This document shows positions 31,427-42,802 of a DNA stretch of 64,000 bases, in pieces. The position numbers and the translations under genes are program-made. Below the pieces are notes generated by a model, which saw nothing but the letters and a program-made list of their open reading frames with translations, was not told the DNA's origin and made no database searches. The first letter of the stretch is position 1. Each line of letters starts with the position of its first letter. Source of the stretch: Anaeramoeba flamelloides (taxonomy: Eukaryota; Metamonada; Anaeramoebidae); NCBI GenBank assembly GCA_027625915.1, contig JANTQA010000011.1, positions 1 through 64,000 of the forward strand, written 5' to 3'.

Positions 31427-33130
31427 ATTTTGTGATCCAAAAGGATCAAAATTAATTGTACTTTTCTTTTGGTTTTGTATTGGAGATTGGTTTGGTTGTT
31501 GGTTTGTTTTTTGTACACCAAAAGGATCAAATTTTTGAGTTTGTGTTTGTAAATTGTTGGGAGTATTTTGTTTAAATGAAAAATCCCCAATTAAACTACC
31601 AACTTTGACTTGCTGTTGATTTTGATTCATGTTTTGTTTTTGTCTTTGAATATTTGTATTTGTATTTGTATTTGTATTTGGGTTCGTATTTTTTTTTGTT
31701 TTTGAGTTTGATTTTGTTTTTGTTGAATTTCTACTTTTATTTTTATTTGTTGTTTGTGGTTGTGATGATCCAGTTTTTTTTTTCCTTTTCCTTTTTCTTG
31801 GTTTTATTCCCCATTCCTTTTCGACATAATCAATAACATCGTCGATGTCTGGCCTTTGTATTGGGTCAAAGGTTAATAGCCATTTAATAAAGTTTTTAAT
31901 TTTTTTCGAGTATTTGGGTGTCTTTGGAAAGGAATAGGCTTCATTCAAAATTTGAAGCTCTGATCCTTCATCAAAGCAATCTTCAAAGTAAAGGATTTTA
32001 TAGAGTAAACAACCAAGTGCCCAAATGTCAACCTTTGTGCCAATTATACCTTCACCATAAAGGTCGATCATTTCGGGTGCTCGATAATTTAAAGTCGTGT
32101 TTTTTTGGATATCATCTTCGGCTTTGTATTTTTGGTTTTTGTCACTTAAATTATAGACTGTCGACGTTGCAGAGCCAAAGTCGCATAGCTTCCACTGGTG
32201 CGAATGTGAATACAAGACATTTTCAATTTTGATGTCACGATGTGCGATAGGTGGCTCCAAATTATGCATCGAGTGTATCGCAAGGCACACATTTACAAAG
32301 ATCTTTAGTGCCTCTTCTTCTGTGAAATGTGAAGACATCTGTATTAGACGGTTCATTTCGTCTATTAAAGACTTTGGACAATACTCCATCGAAAAATAGA
32401 CATACGAGTTGTTATTTTCATAAACCTTGGTCTGACCATAAAGCGTGACAACCTCTTTACATGAGCTCAGTTTTTGTTGGATGTCTATTTCGTTTTCGAT
32501 CAGTTTCCTTTGCTTATTAGACTGAATACGAAGTTTCTTAACAGCATGTAACTCCTGTGTGTACAAGTCTCTTCCTTTATATACATAACCATACCCACCT
32601 AAGATTTGCAAGAAATAATTATTTGATTCATTTGATTTGGATTTTTTTATTTTATTTGTGTTTGTTTGTGTTTGTGGGAGAGAAAAAGATGAAAGAATTC
32701 AAATTGTTTAAAAAGAAAAGAGAAAGAAATTGAAAAAAAAAAGGATGAGAAAGGGATTAAAAGAGAATTTGGAAAAAAAAGAGTTTTTTTCAGAGTTGAG
32801 AACAAAAAGTTTTTTTTTTTATAAATTTTTGAAATAAAGATTTTGAGCAATCCTTTAGGAATAAAACCTTCTTTCAACTGCAGTTTCAAGTCAAAATTTT
32901 GATCTCAGACACAAACCAAAAGGCGGATCTAATCCAAGTGTTTTGCTCGTAGTTGTAATGAAGAGTTTTTAAAAGTATGAATTTATTTTTTTTTTATGGT
33001 TTATGAACAAAACAAATTTACCTTCTGCAATAAGTTCTTCTAATTGAAGCGTTTGAGAATTAATTGTTACTGTTTCGTTGACTGAGATCGCTTTACGACC
33101 TTTTTGTGTTACATTCTTAAAGAAACTCAT
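30449..33130 (-). CDS. NAK-family (AAK1/GAK-like) Ser/Thr kinase
   Basis: Exons 33130-33022 and 32598-30449 give 752 residues. Exon 1 starts at ATG 33130 (MSFFKNVTQKG). The split codon G|GT rebuilds the glycine loop LIAEGGYGYVYKG, typical of NAK kinases that phosphorylate clathrin-adaptor subunits. Catalytic features: AVKK with Lys57, HRDIKIENVL with Asp158, DFG at 176-178, then the NAK activation segment (AEDDIQKNTTLNYRAPEM) and DIWALGCLLYKILYF. The kinase domain ends near residue 305. The tail is low-complexity: Thr-Asn and Gln-Thr repeats, a Gln run of about 17, and Asn/Trp-rich repeats (NWNNNNNN). It carries three DPF motifs (FDPFGVQ, FDPFGSQ, LDPFSS, the last near the C-terminus), as in AAK1, where DPF binds the AP-2 ear. 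The intron (33021-32599, 423 bp) is ordinary. Yeast Ark/Prk-like function is the main alternative. Confidence 0.93.
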
Positions 33131-33709
33131 CGAAATAAATTAATAAAAAGATTGGTTTTGTGTTTGAAGCAAATAAATAAAGAAAAAAAAGAGAAAGTGC
33201 AAAAATTCTTAAGCTAACGAACAAGAAAAATGAAAAAATGGTGTTTTTTATTGTAATTCTGATGTTCTAGTCTTTACTTTTCAAATCACTTATCCTTCTG
33301 ATATTCATTTGAGATACTTTTTGTTTAAATCATTTTCAAGAAATATTACAAGAAATTCCAAAAGATTAGATTTCAAAGTAGATACCTATTTTCAAAACAT
33401 AATAACACTTTAATTTGTACTTGGTGTCTTAAAGAATCAGATTTGCAAATGTTCTTATTGAATTTTATTTTCAAAGTAAAGACATGAATTCAGAATTTGG
33501 ATCCTAAAATGTTTCTTAAATATCCGGAGTGTTTTTAAAAAAAAACTTAAAGGAATATCAACAGAATTATTTTTAAAAAAGATTATTTTTCCAAATCTAT
33601 ATAATAATATTTGGAATGTTCTCTAACAAGCTTCAGTAATACTTTTTCAATACTTGGAATAAAAGCTATGAAAACACAGTATTACCATAAGTTCAATTTC
33701 ATGGTTTTA

Positions 33710-33876
33710 TACTGGGATTTGAATTTTAAATCGGAAAGACTTTGACTTTCATTTTCAATTTCCTTTTTCAAATAGAGTTTTTAAACTACAACCTACTTCT
33801 TTTCTTGGAAAACTCTCATTATTAAAGAAAAAAATAAAGTGAAAATTCTTTCCCATTTATAATTCAAATACCAGTA
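33710..33876. mobile_element. Short inverted-repeat element G1
   Basis: The left end TACTGGGATTTGAATTTTAA faces a right end reading, in reverse, TACTGGTATTTGAATTATAA then ATGGGAAAG. The total is about 167 bp with arms around 60 bp. It belongs to the four-copy family G (45242-45406, 51611-51776, 54114-54281). Confidence 0.75.
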
Positions 33877-34122
33877 TTTATCTATGTTCAGCCCACATTG
33901 AAAGACCGATTAAAAGACTATTTTAACCAGCCACTATTTGAATTTCTTAAGCTAACCCCACATTCATATATTCCAACACATAAGAATTTCCATGAAAAGA
34001 TTTAACAAGAAATCTACAATAGTTTCAGTAAACTTGAATAAAAATTTGGTTTTTTTAATTAACACCCCAAAAAATAAGGGAAAGATGGAAAAAAAGTTAC
34101 CATCATTTTTCATTGTTAGGCT

Positions 34123-34857
34123 TTAAGGGACTAGTTTCTTTGATTTTTATTTTGAAATATTTCTAAATAAGGATTCCTTATCTCGAAATATGTTTAATAT
34201 TGAAAATAAACAGTATTTTCCAAATCTAAGTAATTGGCAAAAAATTTTCTCAATCTAAATTAAGGTTGACAATCCCTGAAATTTGAAAAAAGGTTATTTT
34301 GTGTCGTTTGTTTAGACTTGTTAATTTGGTTCTTATCTGATCTATCTGTGCTTGTTATGGATTTTAATAGTGGTTCAAAAAAGCATTTTTTGAAAATTAA
34401 TTTTTTTTATTTCCGAAATCTGAATTGAAGAGTGTAAGATTAATTGGGGGAACTTAAGTTATAAAAAAAAATTTATTTGTAGGTTGTTGATTGAAATTTT
34501 TTATTAAGTTTGGTTTTATTTGGGACCTTTTAAAATATTTTATTTTTTCTTTTGGTTAATTGACAAAAAAGTAAATCAAGATTCTTTTCTACAACCCAAA
34601 ATTCAAAATTTATTCTTAAACACCTACCAGTCTATTAATCTTAAACTCTTTAATTTGGATTTTGGTTAAAAAAAAAAAAAAATTGTCAAAAATTGCCATT
34701 TTGAACCACTATTAAAATCCATACCTATCATAAGATATATCAGATAAGAACCAAATTAACAAGTCTAAACAAACAACACAAGATAATCTATTTTCAAATT
34801 TCAGGGATTGTAATCCTTAAATGTAGGTCAAAAAATTAAAACCAAATTAATCCCTTA
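34123..34857. mobile_element. TTAA-flanked element J1, split by K
   Basis: Starts TTAAGGGACTAGTTTCTTTG and ends ATTAATCCCTTA. The first 140 bp match the reverse complement of J2 (41095-41275): GATTCCTTATCTnGAAATAT, GTTTAATATTGAAAATAAAC, AGTAATTGGCAAAAAATTTT. J2 is only 181 bp, and the excess in J1 is the 561-bp element K at 34260-34820. Confidence 0.65.
34260..34820. mobile_element. Long inverted-repeat element K, inserted in J1
   Basis: The arms are about 140 bp at close to 90% identity. The left reads TTAAGGTTGACAATCCCTGA, with GTTTAGACTTGTTAATTTGG and GGATTTTAATAGTGGTTCAA further in. The right arm repeats these in reverse. TTAA is present at both outer edges. The centre is non-coding. Confidence 0.8.
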
Positions 34858-36190
34858 GTAAAAACTGAAAACAAAATATAAAATCCATTTAAAGAAGAAC
34901 CAAATTAACTTGGAAGATTGATTTATACTTTTCAATCAAAATGAACAAAAACAATTTAAATCTACTCGATGATCAAAATCAAGAGTGGTTCTGGATTCCG
35001 CAAAAATTGTCACTTTTTTCATGATTGGTAAATCAAAGAAAAGCCCATGCCAAAAAGTAGTATTTAAAATAAACTGTTATTTTGTTGGGACCTCACTTGT
35101 GTAGTCTTTTATTTGTTTATTTTTTCTTTTTTTAATTGATCTTACTTTGAATTTTTTTTAAGGTTCTATTAATAATTCCTAATTAAAAAAAAAATTATTT
35201 AGGACTTTTTTTACTGTTTTACTATTTTTCTCAAACAGTAGGTTGTCCTCAACTCCTAAATTTTAATTCTAGAATAAGTAACCAAAAATTTTTTTTATTG
35301 TTAATTATAACTGAAATAATTCGAATATAGATAAAACAATTTTTAGTTAAATTTTAATTTTTGAAATATATAAACCTCCACTTTTAAAACAATTTTTTAC
35401 AAAAAAATATTATAAAGATCAACTAATTTTACAGAGTTCCTGTACATTTAAATCAATGAAATTCTTTATTCAAATCTAAGTTAAAAAATTTCATGAATAG
35501 AAAATTAAGTAAAAATTTTCAAACATATATTTCAATTTATCAGTATTCTGTATTAAAGCTACAAATAGAATTTTCATTCTTGTTTTAAATTTTACAATTT
35601 GTGTCCTTTTGGTGATTGTATTAATTAAACACACTAAAAAATAACAAGTAATCAAAAAAAATTTTGTAGGGGAAGATTGTTTATCAATTGACTAAATAGT
35701 CGATTTTATTAAAAAAAAATATATTTTAACAAAAATAGTTTATTATCACTTTGTAATATAACTCAAATTAATAACTTATATATCTTTTGATTTATCAATT
35801 CTTATTTTCAGAAAGTTTAAAATTAAAATCGAAATTTTCTTATGTTAGCTGATGTCTCGAAAATTCTAATACTTGTGTATCATCTTGTAATCTTAACTAA
35901 TAATTTTCTAATTAAAAAGGTTTATCTTTTTTTCAAAAGTTTGTATTTTTTTTCCATTATAACTTAACTTGAAATTTGATTGTAAATTAAAATTTTCAAA
36001 TTCAATTGGTACAATTTAAACCAATTTATAGTAAAAAAAAAATGTGGTTTTATTTTTAAAACTGTAATTTTGATAGTACAGACAACTTTTTTTTTACAAA
36101 TAAAATAATTTTTTTGAAATAATAAGTTGATATATTGACTTTCGCTAATTTAGAAAGGGAGGGTAGTATGATAGGTGGTTTAAATAACCC

Positions 36191-36422
36191 ATAAGCTAAA
36201 TTTCAAAAATAGGGGCATATTTTTCATCATGAAAAAAATTTGTTTAATTGTTTTTTTTTTTTGAATAATAATGTATTTTACGAAAGTTTATAGAGATAAT
36301 AACCAATATAGATTAATAAATCAAAATATAGTGTAACCATTTTATTTTTGGAAAGACAAATGAAAAAATAAAAAAAATAATAATATCTAAATTTGCCCCT
36401 AATTTTGAAATTTGGCTTACTG
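36191..36422. mobile_element. Short inverted-repeat element N1
   Basis: The left end ATAAGCTAAATTTCAAAAAT continues AGGGGCATAT. The right end, in reverse, is GTAAGCCAAATTTCAAAATT then AGGGGCAAAT. About 232 bp, arms about 32 bp. Only one copy seen here. Confidence 0.7.
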
Positions 36423-36470
36423 TTTTCTATAAATAGTAATCTCAAAAAGTTTATTTCTTTTATTTAGTGA

Positions 36471-36818
36471 TCAAAATAACTCCTGCACAACAACTGTAAT
36501 CTTAGTTTCAAAATAAAATCCAGGCTTTTTTTCTTCTTGTTTAAATATAACATACAATCTACTACAAAATATTATACTTAAGTTCAAATCAATTTTGAAA
36601 GTAAACCAGTTGAAATTTTCAATAAAATTTAAATTAGGGTCTGTAATTAGTTGAAAATTTTTTGTATTATTCCCATTTTGTTTAAATTTTCGGTTGTTTT
36701 TGATGATAAATAAATTTTGTGAAAAATTGTCTTTATTTTTTGAGAAAAATTTTCCAATTTGATCCTTTATTTTTTGGATTTCTTTTAAAATAAAAGAACC
36801 TAAAGAAACCATAACCAT
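36471..36818 (-). CDS. Small hypothetical protein, 115 residues
   Basis: Not recognised. An ATG at 36818 opens MVMVSLGSFILKEIQKIKDQ and runs to TGA at 36471. A mixed helical start, a central ITDPNLNFIENFNWFTFKID stretch and a strand-like C-terminus (GFYFETKITVVVQELF) look less random than the Phe/Ile/Lys frames around it. There is no signal peptide or clear membrane segment. It lies 1.3 kb upstream of the divergent Rab gene and directly beside element N1. It could be a short gene, an exon of a larger one, or chance. Confidence 0.3.
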   Translation of the reverse strand: MVMVSLGSFILKEIQKIKDQIGKFFSKNKDNFSQNLFIIKNNRKFKQNGNNTKNFQLITDPNLNFIENFNWFTFKIDLNLSIIFCSRLYVIFKQEEKKPGFYFETKITVVVQELF

Positions 36819-38106
36819 ATTTTTTAGTGTTTATTATTGGTTTCTTGGATCGGTTGATGTACAGGTCTTCTATAACTAATGAAAAACACACTTTTTATTT
36901 AGAAACATGTATCAAACCTTTTTGTACACTTTTTTTAACAACAGTGTTCAAATTTTTATTTTGTAATATTTTTGTGGAATTTACTAAAAATTTTTTTTAG
37001 TTTACTAGTATTTAAGTTCTATATATTCAATTAACCATGTTAATTTGGGATCTTTTGATCCAATCTCATCTAAATTGCCAAGTTATTCCCATAGAAATAA
37101 TCTTTAATTATGAACAAAAAATTATTTAATACCTAATTTATCAAGAAAAATTTAGAAGAAATTTTTGGATATATAAACAAGATACCCTTATTAAGAAACA
37201 TGTGGATGAAAATGAAGAAGAAAAATAAAAAAGATTTCCGAAAATAAAAAATGATGACAATTTCATAAAAACAACACACCCAATAAATAACTAGACCTTT
37301 GAAGATTCATGGTCTTTGAATTTACACTATTAGAATGATTTTGAATTATTCCATTATTTTCACAGGCTTTTTTCATTCTCTAACCAAACCAGAAAATTTC
37401 AATAACAATTTCTAATTATTTTTTGAAAATTCTCAATTTTGATGTATAAAAACAATTTTTAGAGCCATACAATCTTAACAGAGACATCAAAAAAAAAGAA
37501 TAGAAAATGATAAACAATTTACGAGTGTTCTAAAAATTGTTTTAAAGAGAAATTTTCTAAAAAAACTAATTTTTCACAATCTTCTTTTTTATTTTTTGAT
37601 ATTTGGAAAAAATATTTCATGTTGTACTTCTTAGGTTTAACTTGACTAATATTTGTGAGAAATAACAACCCCTATCCCTCATTTAAACATGAGCTTGTTT
37701 GAATTTCAATTTCCAATATCATTATCCATTTTTCAATTTCTGTTTTTGGGAAAAAATTTCATGGATGAAAAGTAATCAACAACCTCACACATCTAACCCA
37801 AATGAATAGTCCATTAATTTTCAACTTTTTTCGAAAATATTGTTTTTAGTTTTGAAAAATAACTTAAAAAAACAATTTCTAACTATGACCTGAGTAAATA
37901 TGTCTTGTTTTTTCAATTTTTGAAAGTAAATTTTTTTAAAATTTTCATCTTTTTGAAGAAAAATGGGTTTGGAAAATTACTGTTCATAATTAATAAAGTA
38001 AAATCATAAACCTTGAAAGTGAAGAACAAGATAGTCTTCGTTCCAATTTTAAGTAAGATTATGATCAAATATTCATCATTTTTTTTTTTTTTCAATAACA
38101 GAGCAA
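36819..38106. other. Intergenic region upstream of the Rab gene
   Basis: A/T-rich with nothing recognised. A T-run followed by CAATAACAGAGCAA lies directly before the Rab ATG. The AACAG near 38098 could be an acceptor for a 5' untranslated exon. Confidence 0.4.
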
Positions 38107-41100
38107 ATGTCTAATATCTCAGAATTTGATTCAAGTGACGATGAAACAATTCGAAGAAATGTAATTAAAATTGTAATGCTAGGACAAACAGGGTGTGGTA
38201 AAACAAGTATCGTAATTCGGTACATTGATGACAATTTTACAGAAAATACAAGCACAACAATTGGTGCTGCTTTTTTTTTAAAAACACTAAAGGTTGATGA
38301 ACAATCGGTATTTTTAAGGTATGAGCGCTTTCAGAAAGAAAAAAATCTAAAAAAAATATCTCTATTTGCTTGTTTCTAACATTTTTAAATCACAAACGTT
38401 CTTTTGTATTCTATAAACTTGGACCACTTAATTTCTTACTGAAACCGTTCGCCCTGACTTTCACTTAAAAACAAAATAACAAAATAAAAAAAAACAAAAA
38501 CAAAATACACAAAACTAAATTAACAGGCTATGGGATACTTCAGGCCAAGAAAGATTCAAATCCCTTGTACCGCTGTATTACAGACACGCAGCAGGAGCTG
38601 TTTTAGTTTTTGATCCACAAGAATCTCTCTCCTTTGATAAACTGAAATATTGGCATAATGAATTGCAAAATAATTGTGACAACGTACCTGTGATGGCAAT
38701 CGTTGCAAACAAGATTGACCTTTTTGATAAAAAGGGACCAGAAATGGAAATGATCGAAAAAGCCAAAAAATATGCAAACAAAATCGGTTCTCAATTTTTT
38801 GAGGCATCCGCAAAAACTGGGCAATGTAATAATTTTTCTTTTTTTCTTTTTTTTTCCTTTTTCCATTATATTGACTAATTGGTGTTACTAGTTTACCAAT
38901 ACTTTTAAATTCAAAAAAAAGTTATCAGCTTTTTGGTTCAATTTCCATTTCCGTTTTTTTCTTTATTGTCAAGAAACTTTTCTAACATTTTTTTTTTTTC
39001 CAACAACAGTCTTGTTTCCAACTAATTTACAAGTTTTCGTTATATTTAGACCAACAAAATTCTTTCTTCAAAGCTCATAAAAACATTTTCAATACTATTT
39101 TCCAATTAATAAATGAAAATTATTATTTCAATTTCCAAAATGAATATTAATTATTACTGTTACAATCAAATTACCAGAGCAAAAATTTTGTCTTAGAGTT
39201 AACTCAAGAATGAAGCTTAGTTTATTGTCTAAAAATATCATTTCTAAACGATTTTGTAAAGATCTTTGGATTTTCTTCAACATAGAAAATAGAAAAACAT
39301 TTTGGAATGTTTGAACGAAAAATTTTCATATTTTAATGGGAAAATAATAGTAAAGTAGTGAAAAAAATACTGGACATAAAAAAAATCCCGGACAAGCTTT
39401 TTAATTGTGAATATTAGTAAAATTTTTGTGTAATTTCATTTATTTACAATAAAATCCTTTTATTTTAAGAACCAAACTTTTTAAATTATAACTCACCCAC
39501 TTATTAGAATGATGATTAAAGAAATCGCACTTGTTCAAAACACTATTCAATCAATCAAAAAACAAGAATAAAAATTATCATTTTCCAAACACTAGTAAAC
39601 CTCTATAAAACTGGATTGTTTTTCAAAAAAAGTAGATCTACTTAGACTATCAAACAATTACTCGAGTATTCTAGAGACACCTTACTTTGATGAACTTTAG
39701 GTAGGTTTATTACTCGGTTCATTAAAAAATTGGTTATTTATAATAAGGATTTGATTGAAAATAAATGAAATTACACAAAAATTTTTATAATATTTACAAT
39801 TAAAAATCTTGTCTGGGATTTTTTTCATGTCCGGTATTTTTTTCCCTGCTCAAATAGAAAGTGAACAAAAAAGTTTATAACATTTTTGTGAATTTATCGA
39901 TATCAAAAGAAAAAACTTTGGCCTTAGTTCATTTGAAACTTTAAAAAATAGTCCTTCAAAATTAATTTGTATTTGAAATAATCGATCTCTTTCAATTCCT
40001 TGAAATTATTCCAATCCTCAACTAATCGCTAAGCTCTTTTAAATTATTTAAAACAAATTTTTGCCAATTTTTAATTACAAGATCTAAAAAAAAACAGAAT
40101 CAAAAAAAAACTAATATCAACAAGCACCCTTTAAATTGAATTTCTCTTTATTTTTCTCGTCAAATTCCATTCTAATTTGTTTTCTCAAAAAACCAGAAAA
40201 TATTATCGAGGAAAAGATAAAAACAAACCAACTGAATAATATAAAGACCAGAAGTTCACTGTTTTTTTACATGATCTTGCATCCCATTTCGTTTTTTTTT
40301 TTTTTGTTTTATTTACAACAAAAAGAGGGAGAATCTTTGTTGGCATTACTACTATTAATTGAAAAATAAAAAGAAACAAAATTTTCATTCAATTTTCAAT
40401 CAAAAAAATAAAAAAAAAAAAAAAAGGAGATTTTTGGAAACCATTAAAGGTTCCTAACCCTAATAAAGAAATTCAAAATATAAACAAGATTTAATAAATT
40501 CAAGAATTTAAATTTTATTTGCCTTTCGATCTTTTAAACCTATTTTTTGTTGAGAGCCGAATGAAAATTTTGTTTCTTTTTATTTTACAATTAAAAGTAG
40601 TTTCTTTGCAATTAAAACCAGCCGACTTGCAAAAGAAATTATTTTAAATCCAGGCTGTTTTGTTCTTTACTGTTAAAACCAAATCGCCCGAACAAAAATT
40701 TATCTCAAAGATCAACAAGGAACCTTAATTAAAGCTCGAGAACAATCATTTCTAATTGATTTGCCAAGATACTTGGTCTTTATTCAACTATTGATTTGCA
40801 AAAATATTTGGTAATTTGAAATAAAAATTTGCATTTATTAATTGGAAAACCACTGTGTTTTTTCTATATTGCTTCTTTTCCAGAGTTGCATCGTTTTACA
40901 TATTCTTTAATCAATTAATCAAGGACTTTGTTTGTTCAGATTTTTTATCATACAATCTAAAAACATGTGTGTAGGGCCGGCTTTATTAGAATAGTTTTTT
41001 CCAAAAATTAAATTGTTGAAATTTTAAATTAACAATAGTTGAAAAAATTCATTTCAGAACACACAAACCCCGGACATAAAACAATCTAAGGACCTTAAGG

Positions 41101-41962
41101 GACTAATCTCTATTAAATTTTTTTAAACCTAAATTTAATAGAGATTGTTAAAATTTTTTGCCAATTACTTTGATTTGAAAAACCATGTTTATTTTCAATA
41201 TTAAACATATTTCTAGATAAGGAATCCTATTTGAGAAATTGGTCAAAAAAAAAATAATAGAGACTAGTTCCTTAATCAAAATCTTTTTTACTCAAATTAC
41301 TTATATTTGAATCTTTAATTGGATAAAATTTTAATTTCAACTGATTTTTTATTTAATACAACTTTTTCAAATCTGGTGCACTCGATTTAACTTAATTAAA
41401 CTTTCTTTAAACTGAAACTGGTATTTTTCATTATTATTATTCCTATTAATTTTATATTCTCAATTTACTCATAGAACTCTTTAAAAAGATAATATTATAT
41501 GAAATGAAAAAAAAACAAAAAAAAAAAACATTACTATCTTTTAAAAATAGCTTATTATAAAATATTATTTAATTTAAATTGATTTCGTCAAAAAAAAATT
41601 AGGGTCTTTTTATAATCCTTTAGTAAACATAGACACATTTTTAAAATACCAATTTTATCTTACACTTTTCTTTTACTTTTTGTTTTTTTTAAAATAATTA
41701 ATCGGAATTTTCATTTCGAAATTTATTGCTTATTTTATTAAAATATTTTTATTTTTGTTGCTATTATGATCATGATTTTTTTAATGTCTTCTTTCAAATA
41801 GCAATTGAAGAACTTTTTGGAAGCTTAGTTCGTGAAATTTTAGAAAAACGGAAAACAATGAAAGAGTTTCAACAGCCGATCGATGAATGGTTCAAACCCC
41901 AAAACGACGAAGATATTAATAATTTCGATGATCAAAATCAGAGTGGTGGTAGCTGTTGTTAA
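38107..41962 (+). CDS. Rab5-like small GTPase
   Basis: Exons 38107-38318, 38527-38825 and 41802-41962 give 223 residues. It is a membrane-traffic switch, most like the Rab5/21/22 group because of switch I TTIGAAFF. G1 is GQTGCGKT (26-33, Lys32). Thr51 lies in switch I. G3 is WDTSGQERF, with Gln78 kept and Ser76 replacing the usual Ala or Thr. G4 is NKID (132-135) and G5 is SAK (165-167). The C-terminus GGSCC ends in Cys222-Cys223, a double geranylgeranylation signal. Splice joins restore exact motifs: AG|G in FLR-LWDTSGQE and T|CA in SAKTGQ-S-IEELF. Intron 1 is an ordinary 208 bp; intron 2 is 2,976 bp and packed with inverted-repeat elements. An early endosomal role is inferred from subfamily resemblance only. 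Confidence 0.95.
39355..39849. mobile_element. Inverted-repeat element H1
   Basis: Arms of about 100 bp. The left reads GTGAAAAAAATACTGGACAT, AAATCCCGGACAAG, TTTTTAATTGTGAATATT, TTTTTGTGTAATTTCATTTA. The right gives the same in reverse with few changes. A shorter relative, H2, lies at 62749-63210. The ends with CTGGACAT and CCCGGACA recall Tc1/mariner-derived elements, but this is inference. Confidence 0.8.
40349..40600. mobile_element. Inverted-repeat element M1
   Basis: Left CTACTATTAATTGAAAAATA then AAAAGAAACAAAATTTTCAT. The right end, in reverse, is CTACTTTTAATTGTAAAATA followed by the same AAAAGAAACAAAATTTTCAT. The 252-bp element has arms near 47 bp. Same family as M2 in the BEACH intron; single half-ends occur near 4315 and 4496. 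Confidence 0.8.
41095..41275. mobile_element. TTAA-flanked element J2
   Basis: TTAAGGGACTAATCTCTATT at the left faces AATAGAGACTAGTTCCTTAA at the right, inverted arms of about 25 bp with TTAA at both edges; 181 bp in total. Its body matches the left part of J1 in reverse orientation, so this uninterrupted copy defines J's true size. Confidence 0.8.
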
Positions 41963-42557
41963 AACGAGATTTTCAAAAAAAAAAAAAAAAAAAAAAACAA
42001 AAAAAAACTAAAAATTTGATAAGATTTTTTGAACCCCCTTATTTTTTTTACATTTTACATTTTTTCTTTTTTTAAATAATGTGAATATTTATTTTGATTT
42101 TTTCTTTTTATTTTTTCGTTTTTTAAATTCTTAATTATTGAATTTAATTTACATATTTTCTAAATCCTTATTTAAAAATGAAAACTTCTTTGTTTTACAA
42201 TGATATAAATTAATCACTAATAAAATAAAACCTTTTATTTCATATTGTAAACTATGTATTTTTCATAATGTAAGAACTAAATAGTTTTTTTTCTATCAAG
42301 TATTTACAGAAAAAAAGGGTATTTTTTTTTTTTTTTTAATTTCATAATGAATCATCTTTGTTAGCGGATCTCTTTGTAAATTGGTTATAGAAAACCATAC
42401 CAAATAAACTGAAATATTAACAACTCATTGAATCAATGGCCTTTTGAATTTATTTTAAAATATTCCCTGTAAAATATTTACAAAAAATTAAAAAAAAAAT
42501 TAGCACGTTTTTTGGAGAAAAGGAAGGCCATCTAATTTCAATAAAAAATTGTCAGTA

Positions 42558-42765
42558 TAAACTATTTTTCTAGACTGTTGACTCACTTTATAATGCTATT
42601 GGAAGCGATAATGAGGGTTTTATATGATAATTTTTCTCAAAAAAATATTTTCAAATTTTTGGATTGGAATTTATTTTTTCCAATTTTGTAAATCTTAGTT
42701 TTGTTTTTTCAAATTTTTTAAATTTTTTTTTTTCCACATTATCTTTTTCTTTGTTTTTGAACAAT

Positions 42766-42802
<37 letters not shown>

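Larger units (their letters stand above)
33131..36470. other. Intergenic region with several inverted-repeat elements
   Basis: Holds G1 (33710-33876), J1 (34123-34857) with nested K, and N1 (36191-36422). The stretches 33131-33709 and 34858-36190 show no gene. Around 34964-34986 the sequence CGATGATCAAAATCAAGAG then TGGT repeats, with one extra A, the coding sequence near the end of the Rab gene (41929-41949). Confidence 0.6.
38826..41801 (+). other. 3.0-kb second intron of the Rab gene
   Basis: From GTAATA to TTTCAAATAG. It contains H1 (39355-39849), M1 (40349-40600) and J2 (41095-41275), together nearly a third of its length. The rest (38880-39350, 39850-40345, 40600-41090, 41280-41790) is A/T-rich without supported frames. 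Confidence 0.9.

Noticed and set aside
32647-32889. 80-residue minus-strand frame in the kinase intron
   Set aside because: The intron removed at 33021-32599 restores an exact kinase glycine loop, so this frame is intronic.
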